Assembly: GCA_963854835.1 (NCBI GenBank)
Contig: OY978525.1
Coordinates: 98,597,388-98,661,387 of the forward strand
Reading direction: 5' to 3'
Length of the DNA: 64,000 nucleotides
Source of the DNA: Megamerina dolium
Taxonomy: Eukaryota; Arthropoda; Insecta; Diptera; Megamerinidae
Positions 36,774 through 50,183 of this stretch are shown here, in pieces (position 1 is the stretch's first letter; each line of letters opens with the position of its first letter). The notes beneath the pieces are model-generated. The model was not told the origin of the DNA and did not search any database. It saw only the letters and a program-made list of their open reading frames with translations. The position numbers were made by a program, and so were the translations under genes.

Positions 36774-37109
36774 CTCACCCATTCAACCCAAAACAGTTGG
36801 TTTATTCAAATAAATTTTGACCTAAACCACAGTATGCAACACTCACACGATCTCAACATTTCATTTCTTAACGCATTTCAGTTTGGGCCGAAAAACCATA
36901 GTCTCTGACGAGACACATGTTGCCAAGTTCAGGAAAAAAAGAAAATTGTTGCATATTGAGATCGGAGAATCCTAGTGTGATTGAATCCACAGAGTAAGGA
37001 TTAAGTGCGAATGCGTAGGTTATTATTATTTTTTTTTTTTTGAAAATGTTGCTGGAAACTGTATAATTGCAGACTTTTTGTAAGCTAAAATTCCGGACAT
37101 GAACTTTAG

Positions 37110-37312
37110 CGATACCAATTGGCTGACTCGGAGCTGGGGTTTGACCCCATCCTATTTGTTTTTGGGGTGTCGTTAAAGACCAATGGTATACGGACTACCT
37201 AGAAACTATTAAGATGCTTAAAGCAGATATTGTCGGAGACATTCGTGAGATAGAGCCAGAAAATGACAATAAAGTTTTCGATGCCATTTCTAACAATGAA
37301 ATGATACTGAAC
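37110..37312 (+). pseudogene. Mariner-like transposase C-terminal relic
   Basis: Plus-strand pieces: WLTRSWGLTPSYLFF (a worn version of the D-L-T-P-x-D region), then WGVVKDQWYTDYLETIKMLK, ADIVGDIREIEPENDNKVFD and AISN. The WGxxKDxVY and LKxxIxxxIxxIEPE motifs are those that follow the third catalytic Asp in mariner-type enzymes. No ends or other domains could be placed. Confidence 0.55.
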
Positions 37313-37471
37313 ATAATTGATCTTTTATTTTGGACTATCTTTTATAGGTCCATATTAGGGAATGTTCGAAGAGTTCCCAGAAATAGGTCATAACATAATT
37401 GATCTTTTATTTTGGACTATCTTTTATAGGTCCATATTAGGGAATGTTCGAAGAGTTCCCAGAAATAGGTC
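37310..37471. repeat. Perfect tandem duplication, 82-bp period
   Basis: The 80 bp from AACATAATTGATC to AAATAGGTC (37310-37389) recur without a mismatch at 37392-37471. The duplication starts right at the end of the mariner-like relic. Confidence 0.92.
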
Positions 37472-37474
37472 TTC

Positions 37475-38830
37475 GGAAAATAAGAACGCATTATTGATTG
37501 GTGTGGACATGATCTTATAAGAGATTTCAAGTTTCGAGAAGGCGCGGATGGATATAATTCGCTTAATTTTTTTTGTAATAGTTCAGCAGGTGAAGATTTA
37601 CAAAAAGTTCTAATTAAAGTATGGTTGAGAAAATATGATTTTGGGAAGGGTGAGATCTAAAATGGTGCCATCTATTAATGATTATCTGACAGTGGTTTTA
37701 TTTTTCTTAAATTTCTCGCGTTACCGTATTTTAGAAACATAAATCTGACATTTTGAAATTGTTAAGGAGCTTCCAGTACAAAGAAGTAGCGATAACTTTT
37801 TCATTGACAAAATTGGACAATAGAATAACAGAGTTAAAACGTGACGTATCTAATAATGTTCATCATAGATTAAAGCGAGTTATGATGGCAAGGTCAAATA
37901 ATAGCGTAATTGTCTCATGTAACAAACATATAAGCATTACTAAATGTAATTTAAATTTATTATTGACAAGGTTGAGAGATAATTGTGGGCATTTCTTAAT
38001 ATAGATGAACACGTGGCAATTGTTTTCTAAAAATTTGGCGAATATTTCTCGAAATATATGATATTAACGGCAGTATTATATAAACCACAGTCACATTTTA
38101 CGCCTGTGTTACGTTCAGTTATCCTCGGGCGATATTTTGTATTTTATAAATTCTTAAATTCGTGCACCTTGTTACGTTGTCACTACATAGTATTGTTATT
38201 TTGTTGAAATACATTTTTTTTCAATATTCTATATATGATTATTATCTATATTGCCTGCTGACATTTGAATTTATAAACAAAAATAAAATAGTTATACATC
38301 AGAAAAATAATATTGAACGTGAAATACTGAAAGATCGTGATCCAGAATGGCAAGTTATTTAAAAATTATGCAATTGTGTGGCATTCGCCTTTCATGCGAT
38401 CCAAGGACAAGGACATTCGATCAGTATACGCACATATGTACTATGTCAATTCTGAATTCCGAACTTTTTTAAGTCCCGAAAATCCCGGGATTAGTCTATT
38501 CAAATCTCGGAATGGCTGAAAATAATTTTTTAAATTGCCAATTGAATTTTTTTTAAAACTAATCACAAATATCACCTTTTTAAGGGTAAAACAAGCTGTA
38601 TCGTATTTGCAACATTGGTTATGCAACACGTTTTGATAAACCAAATTTTTAGAGCGCAATGTAAAATTAGAGCCAAAATGACTGACACATATAGAAATTC
38701 AGGTAAAATATTTATTAGGTATATATCCTTAAAATTTTGTGTTTTTAATCAAAAATAGTGAAAGTAAACGTAAATAACACACATTTCTGCTTAGAATTTC
38801 GAACAAAGTTTTATTATTATTTTAAAACAT
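37475..38830. other. Noncoding DNA, no gene seen
   Basis: AT-rich. The frames at 37753-38004 and 38162-38362 show no domain I recognise and no splice-site context, so they are not called. Confidence 0.45.
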
Positions 38831-38831
38831 C

Positions 38832-38990
38832 ATTCAATTGTCCTCCACGGGACTTAATATAGCATTTGATCCTTATAAGGTAATCATCTATGACTTTCCG
38901 GCACATCTCGGGCAATATTTGGGCCATAACTTGACGGATGTTTGTTTTCAGAGCGTCAAGAGTTTGTGGATCTCTGAAAAAAATTCTCTA
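38832..38990 (-). pseudogene. Mariner-like transposase C-terminal fragment
   Basis: The minus strand reads FFRDPQTLDALKTNIRQVMA, EMCRKVIDDYLIRIK and KSRGGQLNDVLK-stop, the C-terminal region of a rosa/mariner-type transposase (compare NIRHVMADIP, MCQKVVENYLKRIDAC and RGGNLNDVLFHT at 44.4 kb). On the other strand, 39000-39029 reads LLNDVVFHT-stop, apparently a second end fragment in opposite orientation. Only ends survive. Confidence 0.65.
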
Positions 38991-39044
38991 ACCCAAACGT
39001 TGTTGAATGATGTTGTATTTCACACATAACAGTGTTTGCGTCAT

Positions 39045-39223
39045 CAGCAACCAAAGAAAACGGCATCAAAACATCACGGCCAGACAACTCACTAGTTGGT
39101 CAAATTTGTAGGTGGCTCTCACTCATTGCTCGATAAAGTGAACAATTGCGGAAGACATTTCCGTCAGAAATATGACCATTGGAACCAATGTCAATATACA
39201 AAACGCGATACCTTGCGTCAGAT
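39045..39223 (-). pseudogene. PIF/Harbinger transposase relic, middle part
   Basis: The minus strand reads DARYRVLYIDIGSNGHISDG, then NVFRNCSLYRAM, and after a stop LMPFSLVADDANT. IDIG with SDGxVFRNxxLY and the VADDAF-like block are the regions around the first and second catalytic Asp of Harbinger-type DDE transposases. A stop between them and the missing C-terminal third show it is dead. Upstream sequence of the same frame appears at 39713-39890, beyond an insertion. Confidence 0.7.
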
Positions 39224-39295
39224 ATATATGAGTACAATGATTTAGGAGTGTTTATTGTGAGCACCTGCCAGTAAGGCCTTATATATATGAGTACA

Positions 39296-39699
39296 TTGAT
39301 TGAAGCGTTGATAAGCGCCCCGCAGGATTGGAAAATCGGAAACCAACCTCCAGGTTTCTACGGTACCAGCTGGGGTACGTTGAATGGACGTACTACCCTC
39401 CTTGGTAGGGATCGAGGTCTACCTAAAACCTCTTCTGATCTAAGGGGTCAGCACCCTGGTTGCAATGCAACTCCACATCGAGTACCCCACGTCTTATGAC
39501 GTGGAATACTCTACCCGCGTGTTCTTTGGGTTACCTCAACCACCACGAAAACCTCCCTGAAGGGCTGTTCCCAACGATCAAGTTGGATGGATTCCAACCT
39601 GATCACCCGTGGTATCAAATTTAAAGTCTTTTGGTAAGAGCTCGTAGCCGAAGCTACTACCAGTTTCAGCCCCATTCAGCTCCGGACTGGCAGCCGGGA
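39296..39699. mobile_element. 404-bp structured insertion with 13-bp target duplication
   Basis: Bounded by the exact direct repeat ATATATGAGTACA (39283-39295 and 39700-39712). It is GC-richer than its surroundings and splits a Harbinger relic. It holds strong hairpins: CCACGTC-TTAT-GACGTGG (39487-39504) and, in minus-strand RNA, GUAGC-UUCG-GCUAC (39644-39657), a C(UUCG)G tetraloop. It has no tRNA boxes, no poly(A) tail and no convincing ORF. A target duplication of this size suits a SINE or a truncated non-LTR element; the family is unknown to me and its orientation is uncertain. Confidence 0.65.
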
Positions 39700-39712
39700 A
39701 TATATGAGTACA

Positions 39713-39890
39713 GTAAAATAATTGTTTCTGGAGACAATAAAAAAATGCTTCTTCTAATGTTCCATCACAATGTTTGCTTGGAAATGCGCCAATGTTGTGT
39801 GTGAAGTGCCATGCATCATTGAAACCTCATGGAACTTCAAGCCATTCCAGTTGAGTGGGTGGTACTTTCAAATAGACAATGAATGTAAAA
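39713..39890 (-). pseudogene. PIF/Harbinger transposase relic, upstream part
   Basis: The minus strand gives AHFQANIVMEH, a stop, KKHFFIV and YFTVLI, which then runs in frame into YISDARYRVLYIDIG across the 404-bp insertion. The HxVME..KHFFIV pattern fits the stretch before the first catalytic Asp in Harbinger transposases, with a small deletion. The match is weak on its own and is supported by continuity with the downstream part. Confidence 0.45.
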
Positions 39891-39982
39891 CATTAATTGC
39901 AATGATGCAAATGTTTCGCCATGAGAACAAATTTTATTGATTGATTTTTAAATATCTATATACTATTCTTTTTCTTTTTTAA

Positions 39983-40042
39983 CAAGTTCATCGTACAAGA
40001 GGGATCTATCCCCCTGATCCCCTTCCTGGCTACGCCACTATT
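39983..40042 (-). mobile_element. Possible DNA transposon end
   Basis: Read on the minus strand, AGTGGCGTAGCCAGGAAGGG is followed by GATCAGGGGGATAGATCC. CAGTGGCGTAGCCAGG-like ends are common on hAT-type and other insect DNA transposons. No matching second end was found, so this is only a hint. Confidence 0.25.
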
Positions 40043-40360
40043 TACTATCGTACATATCGAAACTAGTATAGTTATCCTACAAGACGTGTTTTCACAAGAA
40101 AATATAGCGGACTACTTACGACTTTCAAAGAGCTTTAGCCTGATCATAGATATTAAAATTAAATAGAATTAAAATTTAACACAATATATCGAAATCTCCT
40201 CATGAGTCTCTGCATGGCAACAAGAGAAGCATTTGACTAATTTTTATAAAAAATTTATGTATACTATATAAAAATGCTGCTTAGAACATTTGCAACACTA
40301 CTGCAAAATGTTGAGAAACATTGTTGATGAAAAATAATGAAATTGCAATTTTAAAAATGA

Positions 40361-40366
40361 TTTATT
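40361..40366 (-). promoter_or_regulatory. Poly(A) signal AATAAA
   Basis: Canonical AATAAA on the minus strand, about 50 nt past the stop codon of the protamine-like gene; a plausible 3' end signal. Confidence 0.6.
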
Positions 40367-40414
40367 ATCAGGTCAATCACAAACAAAAAAATAAGAATTT
40401 ACACACGAAATGCA

Positions 40415-40939
40415 TCAATTTAAATACCAATACTTTGAACATGAGCAACGTGATTTTTTAAACTTTTTTTTTGCAATTGTCATACTCGTACTTCGAATAC
40501 CGCCTACACCACTACCATATCGTTTTCGTTGTACTCTGCCTTTTTTTCTAGTACAAATACCAACACGACCACTGGCAACACCAACACCACCACCACCACC
40601 GCCGCAACCACCACAAACACAATCACAACTGCTGGCATAGCGAATTTTTAATTTCGGATCTGCTTGCTGTTGATTCTTGCGTGCCCACACAATGTATGCT
40701 AGCTTATCGCTTGGTGACATTTGACGCCATCGATTACCGGCCATTATTGCAGTTTGACGTACTGTCAAATGTGTTATACCGCATAGGCATAAATTTTGCC
40801 GGAACTCGTGCAGAAATATTAAGAATGGATTTGTTGCCTTCGAATAGATTTGCTTTTTTGCTGCTGCTGCTGTACGTGGTAGATCAGGCGTAGCTGCAGC
40901 CGGTTTGTGTAGTTTCTTTGAAATAAATTTTCTAAACAT
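40415..40939 (-). CDS. Protamine-like sperm chromatin protein (MST-HMG-box type)
   Basis: An uninterrupted 174-residue ORF, the only convincing host protein in the window. Residues 37-89 (NPFLIFLHEFRQN, then LTVRQTAIMAGNRWRQMSP and DKLAYIVWARKN) resemble the MST-HMG box of fly protamines and related spermatid chromatin proteins, which replace histones during sperm nuclear condensation. The N-terminus is basic and alanine-rich (KKLHKPAAATP). After the box come CDCVCGGC, a glycine run, a basic segment (TRKKGRVQRKRYG) and a basic tail with KKFKKSRCSCSKYW. About nine cysteines would suit the disulfide cross-linking known for protamines. The start is the first ATG in frame, with A at -3. An acceptor-like TATTTCAG lies 20 nt upstream, so an upstream noncoding exon is possible. 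The coding part has no intron. Fly protamines are of similar length (from memory, about 140-150 residues). Functional assignment is by family resemblance. Confidence 0.72.
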   Translation of the reverse strand: MFRKFISKKLHKPAAATPDLPRTAAAAKKQIYSKATNPFLIFLHEFRQNLCLCGITHLTVRQTAIMAGNRWRQMSPSDKLAYIVWARKNQQQADPKLKIRYASSCDCVCGGCGGGGGGVGVASGRVGICTRKKGRVQRKRYGSGVGGIRSTSMTIAKKKFKKSRCSCSKYWYLN

Positions 40940-41608
40940 CTTGAATTTGGAATTTCGAATCTGAAATATATTTAAAAAAATATAGTAAATAATTCTGAAT
41001 GATTCTGAATGACAGAATATGAAAAAAAATAAGGCAATTCAATTTCAGTTTTAATTGACAAGTTTTATTTGTTCATACAATTTAGTATTTTGAGGTAATT
41101 TTTTGTTCATTTTTAACACCAAACCATGCTAATATTTGTATACATAGTATATCTACGATAATACGGCATATCTTTGATAGCTATTTATATTTAAAAGACA
41201 CATTTTCATGATTAATTTAGCATTTAACATTTTAAAAATATACTTTTGATGATGTTATTAGTAATTTATTTACGAAAATGTCGCGATTTTCTTATTTTTT
41301 AATTTATGGGAAAAAAGTTAAATATTAATTATAATTTTTTGATTTTTCATATAGAATGTATATATTGAAAACATATAGGTATGTTTTAAATATATGATTG
41401 AATAGGTCTTTGACCAGTGGAATTGAAAGAGGAATACAAATTGAAAAAAGTTATTTATATTTTTATTAATTTATTGCTTTCTATCAGCTTTGATAATTTT
41501 TTTTTTTTATAATTGAATTTGATTAATTTTTTTTGTTGTTAAAGAACATGCATCATTTTGCTTTTGATACACTAAAAAAAATATTCTACAGTGATTAAAA
41601 AGTTTACG
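40940..41608. other. AT-rich DNA upstream of the protamine-like gene
   Basis: Would contain the promoter of the minus-strand gene. I cannot identify a TATA box or testis element with confidence. Otherwise A/T-rich. Confidence 0.4.
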
Positions 41609-41609
41609 G

Positions 41610-41692
41610 AAACAATAGAAACAGTGCTTACATGATGGTCAGACTGGACGATTTCCATTATTTTATCAATATTTTCGACAATTGGCCTTGAA
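41610..41692 (-). pseudogene. Small mariner fragment (mellifera-type)
   Basis: The minus strand reads PIVENIDKIMEIVQSDHHVS then TVSI, the linker and second helix-turn-helix start of a mellifera-type transposase. It matches MEIVESDRYVSTVSTAQ at 3.1 kb. Only about 27 codons are recognisable. Confidence 0.7.
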
Positions 41693-43420
41693 TACTTGAA
41701 GTAAACTCCAAACTATTGATTTATTTTTCAAAAATGATTTCATCGACTTTATTAATGAGAGTGTTTTTTTCAATTATCGAAGTAGTGCGAATAGTAATTT
41801 TATGCAGATGGCTTTCAATGAGCCCATGTCCTCTGTTCAGTGGACTTAAAATAGTGTGCTTGGATCGGTTGGATGAGTTTACTGAATAGTTAGAAGCCAG
41901 AATGTGCTTCTAGTTAGGTAAATAGGGTGATTGTGGAACAATATCAAATCAAATTTTTTGACAAATGGACACTATAAAGGATTCCCAATTGGTTTTTTAA
42001 AATCGATTGTCCATAAGCCTTCACCTTATGTAATAGACGATCTGTGAGGACCAATTTTTTTATTTCCTCGACCTAATCCTCATCGGATGACGATGGCCGC
42101 CCATCTCGTTCATCATCATTAGCACGATCTCTGCTTTTTTGGATCATTTTGTATTACTTAAAAACTTGCTGTATAGTTATGGGACGGTCTTTCGCTTCAT
42201 TTGATTGGTATCGAAACTTTCGAAAGTGCGTTTCGTTAGCAAACTGTAATGAAATCATTTTATATATATCAAAAACAGTTAAGCTTACTTTTGTACTCAT
42301 GAATGATATCAAATTTGGAGACTTTATTTTCATATTGACACAACAGAAGTTCTTGAAATGAAAGTGTTTCACTTACGCTAAATCAAACTCAAAATATGTA
42401 TTAGGAATACTTTAATATGAGGTGTTAGAAGTCACAAAGAAGCTTGAGGAAAATTTTGAATATGTTTTATAACAAGAAATTTACAACAAAACGCATTCTA
42501 ATCCAAATAAAGGTCTATATTTTCATAAACTCTTTTGGAATAGGGGATTTGGGAGCAAGAAATATGATTTATTTAAAATAAAAAGAAAAGATTTTTAGCA
42601 ATCAACAAAAAAGTTCCTATTTTAGTTTGATTGATTTCTTCCTTACGAACTAGAGATTGCTATCAGCGATTAATTTAAATTAATTTTGCTAAGAAAAAAC
42701 ACATTTAGTAATAATTGAAATTTATTAGATAACAATCTGCGATACATTTTACATCATAAAGGAAAGTGAAGAGTGTTTTGATTTTAAAACTAAAATCTAA
42801 GAAAAAAAATTTAAAATAATTTCTTTACATACATCGCTAACTAAATCTTGTATAAAAGCGGTTAAAATGATCATGACGATGATAATGATGCTTAATATTA
42901 TTATTATTATAATTATTATAATTATTATAATGTGTAAATCGTAATACTAATCCATTTCATAAATTAAACATTTAAAAATTAAAAATTGTTCGAATTAATT
43001 TTTACGTGCAATATTAATGCGTTGGCTTGTTAATTTATAATTGTATTATATACTTAGTTTTTGTTGTTGCTGACGTTACGATTGTTGTTGTTTTTCTTCA
43101 TTTCTTTTTTGTTTGTTTTGCATTTTAATTTTTATTATGTTTATTTTTAGTCTACTGATTAGTCGATTGGTCAGTCACTCCACTGTGGCTATATCGATTG
43201 CATTGCATTTTTAACTGTTACATTACACAGCAAAAAAAATAAAAAATAAAAAAAGAAAAAGATCAAGAGAAACAACAATAACAAGAACTACAACAAAGCA
43301 AGCTTTAGCACAGCAACAAACAACAACAATAAAATTCTGCTGCAGCTACATTACAACTATCACAATTTACAACAAAAAATCATCATAGGCATTGTGCAGT
43401 GCAGTGTACCTGCATATTAC
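41693..43420. other. AT-rich noncoding DNA
   Basis: No gene recognised. ATT repeats near 42895-42935 and a CAA-rich run at 43240-43375 just left of the rosa-type element. Confidence 0.5.
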
Positions 43421-43422
43421 TA

Positions 43423-44606
43423 AAGGGTTATCCATTTCGCGGTTTCAAAAGTATAGGGCTAGAATTCGACATCTGTCAAACTGAGTTGTTAAAACAATTT
43501 CTTTCTTTTTCAGTTCAAAGTCTGACATTTGAGAAAATGGATCGCTTAACTATCGCACAATGCATTAAAATTGTAAAAACCTACTACAAAAATGGTGATT
43601 CTGCCACAGCCACATATCGTGCTTTAAGAGGAGATTATGGTTTACATAATCGTCCAACTACGCAAGCAATTGGCAAAATTGTGAAGAAATATGAAGAGAC
43701 TGGATCGGTTACAGATATTGTAACACATTATGGCGTATTTTGCATTTGGATCTACACCTACATCCATATAAAATCCAGCTCACACAACAACTGAAGCCAG
43801 CTGACCATTCACAACGTCGTAGATACGTCGAATGGGTGCTTGAACAACAGGCGGTGGACGGCGATTTTTCGAACAAAATTTTCTTCAGCGACGAAGCACA
43901 TTTCTCACTCGGTGGGTATGTTAACAAACAAAATTGTCGTATTTGGGGTTCTGAGAATCCTCAAGTAATTGAACAGAGGCCACTACATCCACAAAAAGTC
44001 ACTGCTTGGTGCGCTCTTTGGTCCGGAGGTGTTATTGGACCTTACTTCTTCGAAAACGACGATGGAACGACTGTCACCGTCAATTCGGAGCGTTATGGTC
44101 ATATGATAACCGACTTTTTTTTGCCTGCTATTGAAGAATACGACTTAGAGAATATATGGTTTCAACAAGACGGTGCCACATGCCACATAACTCGAGCGAA
44201 TATGGCTTTATTGCAAGAGAAATTTTCTGGCTGCGTAATTTCTCGTCGTGGCGATATCAAGTGGCCACCAAGATCATGCGATTTGACACCGCTTGACTTT
44301 TTTTTGTGGGGCTACGCGAAAGACCGTGTTTATGCAAATAAACCTTTAACTCTTGAGCACCTAAAAACCAACATTCGTCACGTTATGGCTGATATACCGC
44401 CCAATATGTGTCAAAAAGTGGTCGAAAATTACCTCAAAAGAATCGATGCTTGCAACAATTCGCGTGGTGGTAATTTAAATGATGTATTATTTCACACATA
44501 ATGTCAACGTTCAAACTTTATAATAAAAAAGAAATATCATGATAAAAAATATTTTATATGTGTTTTATTTACATTTACTTTTGAAACCGCAAAATGGATA
44601 GCCCTT
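43423..44606 (+). mobile_element. rosa-type DD41D mariner element, internally deleted
   Basis: The best preserved transposon here: 1184 bp, flanked by TA (43421-43422 and 44607-44608). Its inverted repeats are about 28-29 bp with two mismatches (AAGGGTTATCCATTTCGCGG at the left, AAGGGCTATCCATTTTGCGG at the right read inward). An AATAAA lies at about 44522. The short, clean TIRs and few coding lesions suggest a fairly recent insertion. An internal deletion near 43718 breaks the transposase, so it could move only with enzyme from another copy. Confidence 0.92.
43536..44501 (+). pseudogene. rosa-type transposase, frameshifted by deletion
   Basis: A cut-and-paste transposase of the Tc1/mariner superfamily. 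The first frame from the ATG at 43536 reads MDRLTIAQCIKIVKTYYKNG, the N-terminal helix-turn-helix, up to EETGSVTDI. The second frame, from about 43721, resumes at NTLWRILHLDLHLHPYKIQL and is open to the stop at 44499-44501. The DNA between these blocks is missing, which removes the second part of the DNA-binding domain and shifts the frame. The catalytic core is intact: FSDEAHFSLGGYVN (first Asp), WFQQDGATCH (second) and CDLTPLDFFLWG (third), with 41 residues between the second and third Asp, the signature of the DD41D rosa group known from Ceratitis. C-terminus RGGNLNDVLFHT. The residual catalytic half alone is unlikely to bind TIRs. Confidence 0.92.
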
Positions 44607-44609
44607 TAC

Positions 44610-45240
44610 AACTATGTGCAAAGTGCTGCATGTACATATTACACATACACAAAATAAAAATAACACCACCACCATCGATAATAATATTAGCAAAAATTCA
44701 ATTCAAAGCTTTTGCGACGACGACGACGACGACGACGACGACAATGTGGCCAATAACTACATCGAATATATGTACATAGTTAGTATGTACATTCCTATAA
44801 GCATGTATACAACAATTAAATAGTGCAATATTCTACAAGTTGAACAAAAATCAAAAGAGGGTTGCCATCTATTTTTTAGTGACTTATTTAAGCAGAAATA
44901 GGCGAAAATTTAAAACGATTTTATATAAAATTTTTTTAAAGAAGAATTAATAATTCAGGTTAAAATTGCAATAAAGGGTTAAAATGTTTCACGAAAAATA
45001 CTAAATTTAGTGCAAAAGAGTATTTGCACTATTTTGGGAACTTATTTTGAGTTTCTCCTTTAAAAATTTATAAATTTTATTTAATAAACCCATATAACGT
45101 TTTAGTTTTTCACAAGACTAGTAAAGCAAAATAATTTTTAATATCGCATAAATATCATAAAAATATTGAAATAATAATTTTTAAAAAATATTTAGGGACA
45201 AAACTGAAATTTACGAAAAATATAATATTTGCCAAATTTT
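44610..45240. other. Noncoding DNA with (GAC)n tract
   Basis: GAC/ACG repeat at 44715-44742, otherwise AT-rich. The repeat-encoded acidic or threonine frames are not genes. Confidence 0.6.
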
Positions 45241-45244
45241 ATGC

Positions 45245-45600
45245 TCTTAGTGATCTGTAGATCGTGGGTTTAATCTTCGGCTGAAGCATAATAATATTTG
45301 ATATCGAAAAGATTTTTCTTTCGAACGGTACCCACCTGCCGGCAAGAATTGGAAATTTTTCCGGCAGTAACAATTTGCCAAAAATGCTTCTTAAAGAGCT
45401 CTGTGACAAAAACTAAGTTAAAGTGATGTCACAAGGGTTCTGCCGTTCGGGATCGGCTAATATAAGTAGGTCCCTTCTAATGCTGTCCAAATTTAACACG
45501 TACAACAGTATTGGAAGAGAAGCTCAGTGGTATCACAATGGGCATATCTGGCCTAAGTGGGTCCTCTTAGAGGGCAGCCACATAACCTAACTTAACCTAG
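45245..45600 (+). mobile_element. tRNA-derived SINE, head truncated
   Basis: Plus-strand copy starting inside the tRNA-like head (GATCGTGGGTTTAATCTTCG, B-box region) and continuing through GAAAAGATTTTTCTTTCGAA, GGCAAGAATTGG, the GGGTTCTGCCGTTCGGGATC block and the tail CACATAACCTAACTTAACCT. The body and 3' end are complete; only the A box is missing. Confidence 0.85.
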
Positions 45601-48300
<2,700 letters not shown>

Positions 48301-50183
48301 ACAAAAACACATAACAGCTAAACCATAGCCATAATAGCAACAGCAGCAGCAGTAGTAGTGAAAGAACGACCCATCGAATTTGCCAGAAATTACGAGATTT
48401 AAAGCTTATTCTATATTTGCCGCCTAACTAACGACTATATTATGTACCTACATATTTGCTATTATACCAATTCGTAGTAATTCAGTATACATATGAGCAT
48501 TACTATACATACTACTGTACACATACATATATGTAAAGAGATAAATTAAATAATTGAAAAAAAAAATAATATACTCGTACATTTAGAAAATACGTAAAAA
48601 GCCTATTTGTTGTGCTACGAGTATATGCATATGTAAGTGCATTGACATAGTTCACAACAACTCTTTGAAGCTACTGAGAAATTCCACCGCAAAGAAACGC
48701 AGTTTATCAATAATTTTGGAAAACTGCAACAAACGCTATTCTTTGCTTCTATTTTAGCTGCTGGCAGCATTAGGGCGGTTTCCAAATAATCAAACAACCA
48801 ACAATTAACATTATAAATCACCCAACCGCTCACGCTTTGCGTTGTTTTTTTAAAGCATATGCGTTGTTTTATCTAACATGTGCATCATTACACATAGTTA
48901 TAGATATACATACAACAACAACAACAATAATAACGAGAGCAATCAGATAACAATTACAACAATAAAAGAGCACTCTCGAATATAATTGCATAGCAAAAAG
49001 CAGAAGTTAGTGCATTGTCAGCCAGGCAGCATAGCAGTGAGTGAGTGAGTGTTGCATTCTTTTTTTTGACGACCACGACGACGACTACGACGTTGGCGAC
49101 AACAACTAGAGTATACAATATTTTTATAGAGTATATAAACACAAAAAAAAAACAAAAACAATACACATTAATATAGAAAACATATTTAGCAAAGTATTGC
49201 AATTTTATTATGAATTTACCAACATATTCCATGCGATAAAATTGTCTCTCTGTCTGTCTGTGTGTACACATGCTGAATTTCAACATATGTTTGCTTAAAT
49301 ATTTTTTGCAAATAGCATCATCATCATCATCATCATTATTATCAAGCAAAATATAAGCATTAAAACAACTTGAATCAAAACCAAAGAGCCACAACAACAA
49401 CAACAACAAAAACGACGACAACGATTAAAAGGCTTGCAAAATAAAAATTTTGAAGAGAAACAAAATTAAAAAAAAGCGTTAAAAAAAACAATAAAAAACC
49501 GTGCATATTAACAAGGCTATCCACATATATACAGACAAAAGAAAATATTAAATATATAAATTTTTCAGTGTGCCAGTGTGTACCATATGCAAAACATCTG
49601 TTACCACAATAAACACTATTCAGATCAAGACAATCTTTTCAAACAATTTTCTTCACTTTATACACATTATTATTAATAATATTATCAATATTGTTGTCAT
49701 TATCAATTGAATTGAATTGAATTTTCAATTCAAAATTCATTTTGATTAGTGAAACGCGATTCTGTGTTACACTGTGTCTTTTTTGCGCTGTGTGTTTATA
49801 TGTGCTGAAGCATATGTATATTCAACAACGATAACAAGAACACTTTTTTTTGTTTTTGTATTTGAAATATAAACGACAATATTTCATTGGTTTCATCTGG
49901 CTGCTAATTATTTGCACGTTTTCAACATAAACACTTACCATACACATATAAGCAACAACAATAATAGTAGCAGCATAAATACCAGAAGCTACAACATTCA
50001 AAAAACACCTACTAAAAACAACAGCAAAAAAGCTATTAAAAAGAAGCAGTAGCAACAACAGCAGCAGCAGCAGTAGTAGCAGAAGAAGAAATTCAAATAC
50101 AAATTCTATTCATTTGTTATTGTTGTAGTTTTTTTTTTTTTTTGCCGTAGCAGCGTCTACATTAAATTAAAAAAAAAGCACTT
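48301..50183 (+). other. CAA/CAG-rich stretch, possible long 5' UTR
   Basis: The plus strand is enriched in CAA, CAG, AAC and AGC triplets (48338-48356, 48912-48930, 49392-49410, 49968-50090), with many As between them. Fly developmental genes often have such long 5' leaders, and the stretch ends at a plausible start codon and splice donor at 50184-50224. No promoter element is convincing. It could equally be an intronic repeat cluster. Confidence 0.3.

Noticed and set aside
40410..40640. A plus-strand proline-rich ORF
   Set aside because: It is the opposite-strand shadow of the glycine-rich part of the protamine-like gene.
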